Positions 15,887-22,951 of a DNA stretch of 40,171 bases are shown here, one piece after another. Numbering within the stretch: the first letter of the stretch is position 1; each line of letters starts with the position of its first letter. Position numbers and translations under genes: made by a program. The notes under the pieces are model-generated. The model had not been told where the DNA came from, did no database searches, and saw only the letters and a program-made list of their open reading frames with translations. This DNA is from Desulfamplus magnetovallimortis (GTDB lineage: Bacteria; Desulfobacterota; Desulfobacteria; Desulfobacterales; Desulfobacteraceae), in contig NZ_LT828545.1 in NCBI RefSeq assembly GCF_900170035.1, positions 208,965 through 249,135 on the forward strand. The letters run 5' to 3'.

Positions 15887-17269
15887 ATGGCAGTGGATCC
15901 TAAAATCAAAATTCTTATAGCAGATGATTCAGGCACAATGCGTATCATGTTCAAGCAGATGCTGAACAAGGCCGGCTTTGAAAATATTACGGTTGCCGTG
16001 GATGGCAGTGATGGAATTAAGAAGGTGCAGGAGCAGAAGCCTGATCTGGTTATCAGTGACTGGAACATGCCTCGACTTGATGGACTTGAGTTTCTCCAAT
16101 GGCTTCGGAAAACACCACCTTATCAGGATATCCCTTTTATTATGGCCACAGCCCAGGCAGATAAGGGACAGCAGATTGCAATAAAAGAGGCAGGTGGCAA
16201 TGGGCATGTACCAAAACCATTTGATTCCAATCAGATAAAGGATGCTATCTATAAGGTCTTTGCACCTGAAGCTGTTGCTCAATCTGGCCCAAGAACACGC
16301 AATATTATTGACGGGAAGGTTGAGATAACTGTTGCACATATTCAGATTACCGACCATCTTGCCCTTGGAGCATTGAAACACCGCATAGAGACAGGAGAAA
16401 TTGCTCCGCGTCATTTCCAGCTAAAAGTTGAGAAAAAACCTGGCTGGAATCCCATTCAGGAGGGACTTGAGACAGGGGAGCTTGACTGTGCCTTTGTGCT
16501 TGCCCCAATTGCAATGGATCTTTTTGCATATGATTCTCCAATACAGCTTGTGCTCCTTGCCCATAAAAATGGAAGTACTTTTGTCAGAAGCAGGCATTAT
16601 GATCCACGCTTTGATTCACTTCAAAGTTTTTACAAATATAAGGTAGTTGATATTCCCCATAAAATGTCAATTCATCATATGCTTGCACATCAGTTTCTAA
16701 AGGAGCTGGGGCTGAAACCAGGTGTGCCGGGTAAAAAGGCCATAAACGTAAGATTTGAGGTTGTTCCTCCCATCAAGATGCCCGGAATAATGAAGGAAAA
16801 TGAAGATGTGGCAGGTTTTATGGTTGCAGAGCCAATTGCCACCAAGGCAATTGCCCTTGAGATCGGAAACCTTGAATTTCTATCGTCCACCCGCTGGGAT
16901 AAGCACCCCTGCTGTATTGTTGCCATGCAGAAGGAGTTTATCCAGAACTATCCTGATGCAGTCCAGGAATTTGTATCTCTTTTGATTGAAACAGGACAGT
17001 ATGTGGAGCAGGATAAGCCAAGGGCTGCACAGATTGCTGTTAATTTTCTTGATCCTGACGGAAAGCTTGGCCTCAGTACTGCTGTGCTTGAAAAAGTGTT
17101 TGCTCAACCCATGGCTATTCGTATGGATGATCTTTATCCAGTTCTGGAAGATTTCGACCGTATCCAGAAATATATGCATGATGTTATGGAAATTGGAAAA
17201 ATTATTGATCTTGAGAAATTTATAGACACAACTTTTGCCCACAAGGCAGTAATGCAGATGCATGGTTGA
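15887..17269 (+). CDS. CheY-type receiver fused to NrtA/NMT1-like substrate-binding domain
   Basis: 460 residues from ATG 15887, set by AAGGAG seven bases upstream; the in-frame ATG at 15848 lacks a site. Residues 6-128 are a complete CheY-like receiver: acidic pair D13-D14, phospho-acceptor D58 (LVISDWNMPRLDG), ATAQ switch region and the lysine in HVPKPFD. From ~150 a solute-binding-protein domain follows without any signal or membrane segment (KVEITVAHIQITDHLALGAL start; VVPPIKMPGIM; DVAGFMVAEPIATKAI; SSTRWDKHPCCIVAM), homologous to the two binding proteins upstream. The product must be cytoplasmic, with ligand binding and phosphorylation in one chain. A role linking intracellular substrate level to motility or to the transporter is inference. 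The next gene starts nine bases after its stop. Confidence 0.85.
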   Translation: MAVDPKIKILIADDSGTMRIMFKQMLNKAGFENITVAVDGSDGIKKVQEQKPDLVISDWNMPRLDGLEFLQWLRKTPPYQDIPFIMATAQADKGQQIAIKEAGGNGHVPKPFDSNQIKDAIYKVFAPEAVAQSGPRTRNIIDGKVEITVAHIQITDHLALGALKHRIETGEIAPRHFQLKVEKKPGWNPIQEGLETGELDCAFVLAPIAMDLFAYDSPIQLVLLAHKNGSTFVRSRHYDPRFDSLQSFYKYKVVDIPHKMSIHHMLAHQFLKELGLKPGVPGKKAINVRFEVVPPIKMPGIMKENEDVAGFMVAEPIATKAIALEIGNLEFLSSTRWDKHPCCIVAMQKEFIQNYPDAVQEFVSLLIETGQYVEQDKPRAAQIAVNFLDPDGKLGLSTAVLEKVFAQPMAIRMDDLYPVLEDFDRIQKYMHDVMEIGKIIDLEKFIDTTFAHKAVMQMHG

Positions 17270-17277
17270 GGATAACA

Positions 17278-18114
17278 GTGAAAGTAACCCATCCAGATGT
17301 CATAAAAACTGGTGAAAAAGATTTAATTGACTCCATTAAAGAAGATCTTGACTGGGATGCCATCAGGGTGCTTGTTGCTGAAGGAGTCAGAAAAACCACC
17401 TTCAGGTCAAATGGTGGAGAGATTGTAGTACATGAGGGAGAGATTGCCTTCAAGATAGATGTGGAGGTCAGAACCTCTGTTTCACTGTTTTTTGACAGAC
17501 AGGGAAACTACATAAAAATGAAAGAGATTGATGCTTCAGAAGAGGGTGGAGGAAAAACAGAAGCTGGAGCAGATATAAATGATTCTCAGAAAAGATCTGA
17601 AACAGATGATTCTCAGGAAAGCCTTGACCCTGAGCCTGAAGTGGGCATGGAATATGACAATGAGATGAAAAAAAACAGTGATTCAGAGGAGCCAGATGAT
17701 CTTGAAGATTCCGTGACAGAAGATTTAATGGCAGAAAATTCCGTGACAGAAGATTCCGTGACAGAAGATTCCGTGTCAGAAGATTTCATGGCAGAAGATT
17801 CCGTGACAGAAGATTTCATGGCAGAAGATTCCGTGACAGAAGATTTCATGACAGAAGATTCCGTGACAGAAGATTTCATGGTAGAAGACTCCGTGACAGA
17901 AGACTCCATGATTGAAGATTCCGTGATTGAAGGATCTGAAGAGCTTGCTGAAGAATTTGAAAGAGAAAATGGGCAATCAATTGATGAGGATATAATGCAG
18001 GATTTTGAGGATGTTCTCTCTTTTTCCGGAGATAATGACCACGAAAATACAGATGAGGATATCGAATCACTGCTGAAAGAGAGCCGTGATTTTTGGGAAA
18101 ACAGAAAAAAGTGA
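17278..18114 (+). CDS. Acidic protein with ~10-residue tandem repeats, unknown function
   Basis: 278 residues from GTG 17278, preceded by GAGGAT; the longer TTG 17266 frame overlaps the upstream stop without a better site. Residues 1-85 form a compact alpha/beta-looking domain (MKVTHPDVIKTGEKDLIDSI, LDWDAIRVLVAEGVRKTTF, SLFFDRQGNYIKMKEID) with no family I recognise. The remainder is very acidic and Ser/Thr rich, with repeats of the type EDSVTEDFMA between about residues 145 and 218, then an acidic helical end (SLLKESRDFWENRKK). No signal peptide or membrane segment. Position right behind the CheY-binding-protein fusion suggests a partner, but that is inference. Confidence 0.75.
   Translation: MKVTHPDVIKTGEKDLIDSIKEDLDWDAIRVLVAEGVRKTTFRSNGGEIVVHEGEIAFKIDVEVRTSVSLFFDRQGNYIKMKEIDASEEGGGKTEAGADINDSQKRSETDDSQESLDPEPEVGMEYDNEMKKNSDSEEPDDLEDSVTEDLMAENSVTEDSVTEDSVSEDFMAEDSVTEDFMAEDSVTEDFMTEDSVTEDFMVEDSVTEDSMIEDSVIEGSEELAEEFERENGQSIDEDIMQDFEDVLSFSGDNDHENTDEDIESLLKESRDFWENRKK
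17706..17935 (+). repeat. 15/30-bp tandem repeats inside the acidic protein gene
   Basis: About 15 imperfect copies of a 15-base unit alternating between GAAGATTCCGTGACA and GAAGATTTCATGGCA, giving a 30-base higher-order unit. Units are multiples of three, so length variation keeps the frame. The complementary strand is also open through the repeat, a by-product of the composition. Confidence 0.9.
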
Positions 18115-18167
18115 CAAGTATCGGGCATCTTCTATATGTTTTATCTCATGAAAATTGAACCTGGGGT

Positions 18168-18294
18168 TAAACCGTCATGCCACTCATCGGTCACCCTGGA
18201 TCATGAAAATCATGAAGGGGATTTTCAAGTTAAACAGCCATGATTGTGTATCAATCCCCTCATATATGGAAATGAGAGCCACTTTCACGGTAAA
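18168..18294 (-). repeat. Two tandem type C elements, diverged
   Basis: On the minus strand, TTTA-bounded units run from 18290 to 18231 and from 18230 to 18168. The first has CCGTGAAAGTGG ... CATTTCC ... CATGGCTGTTTA; the second ends GGCATGACGGTTTA. They occupy most of the gap before the PEP carboxykinase gene. Confidence 0.6.
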
Positions 18295-18340
18295 GATGTC
18301 TTATATGGTAATTATCTGTGATTAATACAGGATTGGAAAA

Positions 18341-20302
18341 ATGGTAGAGATTGTGGGACAACAATCGGGAGCGGATATTGTGGAGCGTCTTGGGAAAATT
18401 AAATCCCGGGATGCTATTGAAGATGTTTTCAGGAAGTATATGGATGGAGAACACTATTCAAGGATAGCATCCATCTCAAATGGTGATGTGAGGCAGAAAA
18501 TTGCCAATGCCATTGCCCTTTGCCGCCCCTGTAGTGTTTTTATTAACAGAGGAACTGAGGCTGACAGGCAGTTTATACGGGAACTTGCTTTGAAAAAAAG
18601 CGAAGAAGCCTCGCTTGCAATGAAAAATCATACTATTCACTATGATCTTGCCCAGGAGCAGGGCCGGATAGTGGACAGGACATACTATATTGTTGATGAG
18701 TGGGAGGATGTAAGTTCCCTTGCCCAGAGGATGAACCGTGAAACAGCTCTGAAAGAGGTAAAAACAAACCTTGCCGGTATCATGGAGGATATGACCATGA
18801 TAATCGGTTTCTACATGCGCGGACCTGTAGGGGCACCTGTATCCAATCCTGCAATTGAAATCACAAGCTCTGCCTATGTTGCCCACAGTGCCGAGATTCT
18901 CTACCGGAATGCATATGAGGATTTTGATGACGAAGTCAAACGTGCAGGGCACTTTTTTACCAATATCCACAGTGAAGGCCTGAATAGACCGGAAGATCTT
19001 CCTGATGCAAGGGTTCTCATGGATCGCCACTATCGGACTACATACAGTTTTAAATGCACATATGCAGGAAATACCTTGCTTCTTAAAAAAGGGAACCACA
19101 GGTTTGCAGTTGACAAGGCTGTATATGAAGGGAATGGCAAAGAGCTTGCAGAACATATGTTTATAACAGGCATAAATGGCCCTTCAGGAAGGGTGACCTG
19201 GTGCGCCGGTGCTGCTCCCAGCGGATGCGGTAAAACCACAACAGCCATGGCAGGCAGCCACTTTGTGGGTGATGATCTTGCCCAGATGTGGATAGCAAAA
19301 GATGGCACAATTCGGTCAGTTAATCCCGAATGCGGTATTTTCGGCATTGTGGAGGATGTCAACTGGGAAGGTGATCCAATGCTCATGGAAAACCTGAGAA
19401 AACCAGGTGCTGAAGTGATCTGGTCAAATGTTCTTGTTGATGATAATGGGGTTCCCCACTGGACAGGCAATGGAGAAGAGTTGCCGGAAAGTGGCATCAA
19501 TTTCCAGGGCAGATGGCACAAAGGTATGAAGGAAGAGAGCGGCAAGCCTGTTCCTGTTTCACATCCCAATGCAAGGTGTACAATTGCTTCATCTTTTCTT
19601 GGAAATTACTCAGAAGAAGCGGAAAACCCCAAAGGTGTCCTGACAAGGATTTTTACATACAGTGGCAGAGACAGTGATACAATGCCCCCTTTGTGGGTTG
19701 CAAAAAATTCAGATCAGGGAGTTGTTCTTGGGGCATGCATTGTCTCGGCAGCAACTGCCACAGAAGTTGGTGCAACCGGAGTTAAACGTGCTCCCTGGGC
19801 AAATGCTCCATTTATTCCTGGTTCCCTTGGAGATTATATGGAGGCTCAGTTCAGTTTTTTTGGCAACCCTGACATTGCATTGGAACATAAACCTGTTATG
19901 GCAGGACTCAATTATTTTTTGACACACAAGGCAAGGGGTGGAGACTCTGATAAACTGCTTGGGGAGAAAAAGGACGTAAAGGTCTGGCTGGCATGGCTTG
20001 AAAGGTTTGCTCATGGTGATGTGAGTTACATTGAAACCCCCATAGGATATATTCCGGTTTATGATGATTTAAAAACACTTTTCAGTGAAATCATTTATAA
20101 ACAATATCCTGAAGCGCTTTATGAGAAGCAGTTTTCGCTCTATGTCGATAATATTGTAAAAAGGCTTGAGCTTCAGATTGATGCTTACTCTAAGGAGTCT
20201 GGAATTCCGGATAAACTTTTTGATGTGCTTAAAAGTCAGATGGATGAACTTCTTCAGTTGAAAGATGTAAAAGGTGCTGTTGTTTCTCCTTTTGATATGT
20301 GA
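18341..20302 (+). CDS. pckG: Phosphoenolpyruvate carboxykinase, GTP type
   Basis: 653-residue cytosolic enzyme interconverting oxaloacetate and PEP with GTP/GDP (gluconeogenesis, or anaplerosis in anaerobes). It resembles the GTP-dependent family: RPCSVFINRGTEADRQFIRE, YYIVDEWEDVSSLAQRMNR, MTMIIGFYMRGPVGAPVS, the P-loop AAPSGCGKTTTAM, metal/substrate region FVGDDLAQMW, NPECGIFGIVEDVN and the late TRIFTYSGRD segment. The P-loop differs from the usual FPSACGKTNLAM, keeping the reactive cysteine but with Thr for Asn. Length is ~40 residues above typical. The start is the ATG after a weak GGATTGG site; no other in-frame ATG fits. It stands alone, with repeats on both sides. Confidence 0.88.
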   Translation: MVEIVGQQSGADIVERLGKIKSRDAIEDVFRKYMDGEHYSRIASISNGDVRQKIANAIALCRPCSVFINRGTEADRQFIRELALKKSEEASLAMKNHTIHYDLAQEQGRIVDRTYYIVDEWEDVSSLAQRMNRETALKEVKTNLAGIMEDMTMIIGFYMRGPVGAPVSNPAIEITSSAYVAHSAEILYRNAYEDFDDEVKRAGHFFTNIHSEGLNRPEDLPDARVLMDRHYRTTYSFKCTYAGNTLLLKKGNHRFAVDKAVYEGNGKELAEHMFITGINGPSGRVTWCAGAAPSGCGKTTTAMAGSHFVGDDLAQMWIAKDGTIRSVNPECGIFGIVEDVNWEGDPMLMENLRKPGAEVIWSNVLVDDNGVPHWTGNGEELPESGINFQGRWHKGMKEESGKPVPVSHPNARCTIASSFLGNYSEEAENPKGVLTRIFTYSGRDSDTMPPLWVAKNSDQGVVLGACIVSAATATEVGATGVKRAPWANAPFIPGSLGDYMEAQFSFFGNPDIALEHKPVMAGLNYFLTHKARGGDSDKLLGEKKDVKVWLAWLERFAHGDVSYIETPIGYIPVYDDLKTLFSEIIYKQYPEALYEKQFSLYVDNIVKRLELQIDAYSKESGIPDKLFDVLKSQMDELLQLKDVKGAVVSPFDM

Positions 20303-20330
20303 TTAATTGATTGTTTTCATTGATAAATTT

Positions 20331-20603
20331 GGCATCTTTCAAATCATCCCAAAATTAGTTGACATCCTTCATATCAACTCAAAATTAGTTTACACTTTTC
20401 GAAAAATTCTGAACCATGATTAAAGGATTTAAGGATTAACACGATTAAAAATCAAGATAATCCCTTAATCATGAAAATCATGGTTCAAAAAAAGTGTAAA
20501 CCGACAAATGAAAGATGCCAATTAGTTTACACTTTTTTTATGGAAAAACCCTATAAATGGGCGTGGTTTCCCAGAAAGTGTAAAGCGGGAAATGAAACAT
20601 GCC
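20331..20603. mobile_element. 106-bp GGCATC MITE interrupted by a second MITE
   Basis: Outer ends GGCATCTTTCA and GAAATGAAACATGCC, inner repeats TTTACACTTTTTT and GAAAGTGTAAAG. Removing the inner element and one 8-bp duplication (167 bases) leaves exactly 106 bases, the length of the other copies. Its own flanking target duplication is not clear. Confidence 0.85.
20361..20519. mobile_element. 159-bp long-form MITE inside the 106-bp MITE
   Basis: Ends GACATCCTTCATAT and AAATGAAAGATGCC, inner repeats AGTTTACACTTTTC and AAAAGTGTAAACC, plus a core with GAACCATGATT/AATCATGGTTC inverted repeats. Flanked by perfect AATTAGTT at 20353-20360 and 20520-20527. Confidence 0.92.
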
Positions 20604-20720
20604 TTTTTATTTATGAAAAGATAAAACAGTTTTTTTTAACCTGATAGTGTTTGAATCAGGCGGATTATTTGTAATGACTTACGGGTCAAATTTTAGAGAT
20701 AATTATAAAGGTGATAAGTA

Positions 20721-21218
20721 ATGGTAAGAATTGAAACAAATATGGGTGAAATCGTTTTGGAACTGAATGGGGAAAAATCTCCAAAAACCGTTGAAAACTT
20801 TCTTTCCTATGTCAAGGCAGGACATTATGACGGAACGATTTTCCACAGGGTTATCAATGGATTCATGATCCAGGGCGGTGGAATGACAGAAGATATGAAG
20901 GAAAAAGAGACCAATCCACCCATTGAAAACGAGGCAGATAACGGCCTTACCAATGATCCATATACAGTTGCCATGGCAAGAACCATGGACCCTAACAGTG
21001 CAACAGCCCAGTTTTTCATTAATGTGAAGAAAAACGATTTTCTTAATTTTTCATCCAAAACTCCACAAGGCTGGGGATATGCTGTTTTTGGGAAAGTTGC
21101 AAAGGGGCATGGTGTGGTTAACAAGATCAAGGCAGTTGCCACAGGAAGCAAGGCAGGCCATGATGATGTGCCAAAAGAACCTGTCACCATTATCAAGGCA
21201 GAGGTTGTTGAAGAGTAA
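20721..21218 (+). CDS. Cyclophilin-type peptidyl-prolyl cis-trans isomerase
   Basis: 165-residue single-domain cyclophilin, cytoplasmic (no signal peptide). It accelerates cis-trans isomerisation of X-Pro bonds. Hallmarks: VRIETNMGEIVLELNGEKSP, KTVENFLSYVKAGHYDGTIF, the catalytic FHRVINGFMIQGGGM (Arg of FHR), ARTMDPNSATAQFFINVKKN, and WGYAVFGKV near the end. Length is usual for bacterial PpiB-type enzymes. Start fixed by AAGGTGAT upstream. Monocistronic. Confidence 0.95.
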   Translation: MVRIETNMGEIVLELNGEKSPKTVENFLSYVKAGHYDGTIFHRVINGFMIQGGGMTEDMKEKETNPPIENEADNGLTNDPYTVAMARTMDPNSATAQFFINVKKNDFLNFSSKTPQGWGYAVFGKVAKGHGVVNKIKAVATGSKAGHDDVPKEPVTIIKAEVVEE

Positions 21219-21590
21219 TTTTTTCTCTTTGATGCCGTCTGAATCAGGATAATCAGAGTGAAAAAGATCTTCAGGATAGATATTGGTTATAGATCACAAA
21301 ATCGACATCTTATTGCTTTTTCAGAAGTTCTTGTATTTGTCTGAATCAGGATAACCAGGATGGATAGGATGTTCAGGATAGATATAATCCTGCCTTATCT
21401 TTGTTAATCCTGGGAATCCTGATTCAGACAGTGTTGACAAGGCTTACAAGATCATAGGTGTCAACTTTGAGTATAGATAGATAACCCTGCTTTATCCTGT
21501 TAATCCTGGATATCCTGATTCAGACAATTGTCAGAATCTTCAGAAGTATTCGTTAGTAGTCGGGTTTTTTTTACGTTTGTCACGCAAGCC
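21219..21590. other. Intergenic region with nested TCAAAATCGAC-type MITEs
   Basis: An inner element (21295-21471) splits an outer palindromic core: GTCTGAATCAGGATAA on the left (from ~21227) and TATCCTGATTCAGAC on the right (to ~21527). No gene. 21530-21590 shows nothing. Confidence 0.65.
21295..21471 (-). mobile_element. TCAAAATCGAC-ended MITE (family 2), inverted copy
   Basis: Ends ACAAAATCGACATCTTATTGC and ATAGGTGTCAACTTTGAG are the right and left ends of the copies at 26744 and 32221, so this copy is inverted. Flanking TATAGAT at 21288-21294 and 21472-21478 is a perfect 7-bp duplication. The core carries GTCTGAATCAGGAT/ATCCTGATTCAGAC inverted repeats. Confidence 0.8.
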
Positions 21591-22892
21591 TTAATCCATT
21601 CCATTTATAGCCTCATCAATATCCTTAGAAGCAGCGTTGCAAATCTGTGTCAGTTCTGAAGCCTCAATACCAAGGATAATGGCTGATTGAATATTTTCCA
21701 TGTCCGTCGATGCCTCCCTTGCTGGAAAGCCATGACCCATTGTTACCGAAAGCTGGTCTGCAAGGTTTACAACCAGCACTTCATTGTCTATCTCGTCATC
21801 AAATTTGTCCCATTCATGCAATCTTGCAACATCCACAAAATCTTTTCCAAAATTCCAAGTTTTGAAAAGCGTTCCTCCAAAACTTGCATGAACCTCAATT
21901 ACACTGCTGATAAGTTCGTCAACAAGAGCTTGGTTGTTTTCCATCATATCTTTTTGTGCAGAGTCTTTTTTCTGTTTTGCGATAATGTCATCAATATTTT
22001 TTATAAGAAGTGTTGCCCCCACATCATGTATGAGACCCTTTACAAATGCCTGCTCTTCCTTTACTGACCACACTTTGCCTGCAATATGCCTTGAAAGATG
22101 GGCAACGGCAAAGGAGTGTTTCCATAGCAGATCCATAACAGGTTTTATATAAGGCACTTTGGTTTCGTAAAGTCCTTTATTTGCAATTTCAGAGACAATG
22201 GATCTTGTTTTATCAAGGCCAAGGCGACTGATGGCCATCTTCACATCTTTAATGTTTTCAACCCCTCCGTAATATGGAGAATTTGCGGCCTTGATAAGGT
22301 TGATTGATATTGCTGTATCTTTTTTTATTATTTTTGCCATTTCAGAAGAGGATGCATTGGGTGAATTCATCATGTCCTGGAGTTCCTGAACAATGAATGG
22401 CAATGATGGCAACTCAACCTTTCCCTTCTTAAATCCCTCAATTGCATCGGCAACCATTTTTGATATGGAAAGCTCTGTTTCAGTGGGAGGAGCAGCATCA
22501 GGGGTAAAACCCATTTTTTGCATTTTTTCAATTACAACATGCTTTTTAAAAGGTTTTACAGCATAGTCATCGCATCCGGCAACATAACAGGCGATAACAG
22601 TGTCTTTGTCAGCATAGGATGTCAGCATCAGAACTTTTGTCCTGTCTTCCTTTGTGATATTCTTTTTTTTCTCAAAGCTTCTGACCTCTTTCAACAGCTC
22701 AATGCCATCCATCTCCGGCATTGAAACGTCCAGAATAAGCATATCAAAGGGAGTGCCTTCGTCAAAATTTTTTACAAAGGCTTCCAATGCAGGTTTTCCG
22801 GTTTCAAAAAGCTCTGTCTCACCAATCTCGGAAAGCATTTTAGCGATTCTTAGACGGCTGACAGGTTCATCTTCTGCTACCAGTATTTTCAT
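21591..22892 (-). CDS. Response regulator with HDOD output domain
   Basis: 433 residues. An N-terminal receiver (1-125) has the acidic pair in VAEDEP, phospho-acceptor in MLILDVSMPEMDG, switch TSYAD and the lysine in YAVKPFKK. After a linker comes an HDOD domain (~165-370): LPSLPFIVQELQDMMNSPNA, the metal-free HD-like fold segments KKDTAISINLIKAANSPYYG, ISRLGLDKTRSIV, and FVKGLIHDVGATLLIKNID. HDOD proteins act in signalling without a known catalytic activity, often controlling motility, surface attachment or second-messenger systems. Divergence from usual two-domain regulators is small. Fifty-nine bases separate it from the receiver-receiver-HPt gene upstream on the same strand, so the two are probably cotranscribed. 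Confidence 0.9.
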   Translation of the reverse strand: MKILVAEDEPVSRLRIAKMLSEIGETELFETGKPALEAFVKNFDEGTPFDMLILDVSMPEMDGIELLKEVRSFEKKKNITKEDRTKVLMLTSYADKDTVIACYVAGCDDYAVKPFKKHVVIEKMQKMGFTPDAAPPTETELSISKMVADAIEGFKKGKVELPSLPFIVQELQDMMNSPNASSSEMAKIIKKDTAISINLIKAANSPYYGGVENIKDVKMAISRLGLDKTRSIVSEIANKGLYETKVPYIKPVMDLLWKHSFAVAHLSRHIAGKVWSVKEEQAFVKGLIHDVGATLLIKNIDDIIAKQKKDSAQKDMMENNQALVDELISSVIEVHASFGGTLFKTWNFGKDFVDVARLHEWDKFDDEIDNEVLVVNLADQLSVTMGHGFPAREASTDMENIQSAIILGIEASELTQICNAASKDIDEAINGMD

Positions 22893-22951
22893 TAATATTA
22901 ATACCTTTTTGATTTTGGTCTTTTAGGTAAAAAATGATAGAAAAATGGGTT

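Larger units (their letters stand above)
20303..20720. other. Intergenic region filled by nested MITEs
   Basis: Contains a 106-bp MITE (20331-20603) that itself carries a 159-bp relative. The rest, 20604-20720, includes a ribosome binding site AAGGTGAT for the cyclophilin gene and no other clear signal. Confidence 0.7.

Noticed and set aside
17613-18128. 171-codon Ser-rich frame antisense to the acidic repeat protein
   Set aside because: Openness on both strands follows from the 15-base repeat; the plus strand has the ribosome binding site and operon context.
18476-19156. 226-codon frame antisense to the PEP carboxykinase
   Set aside because: The sense strand encodes a clear enzyme over this span; the antisense frame is a codon-bias by-product.
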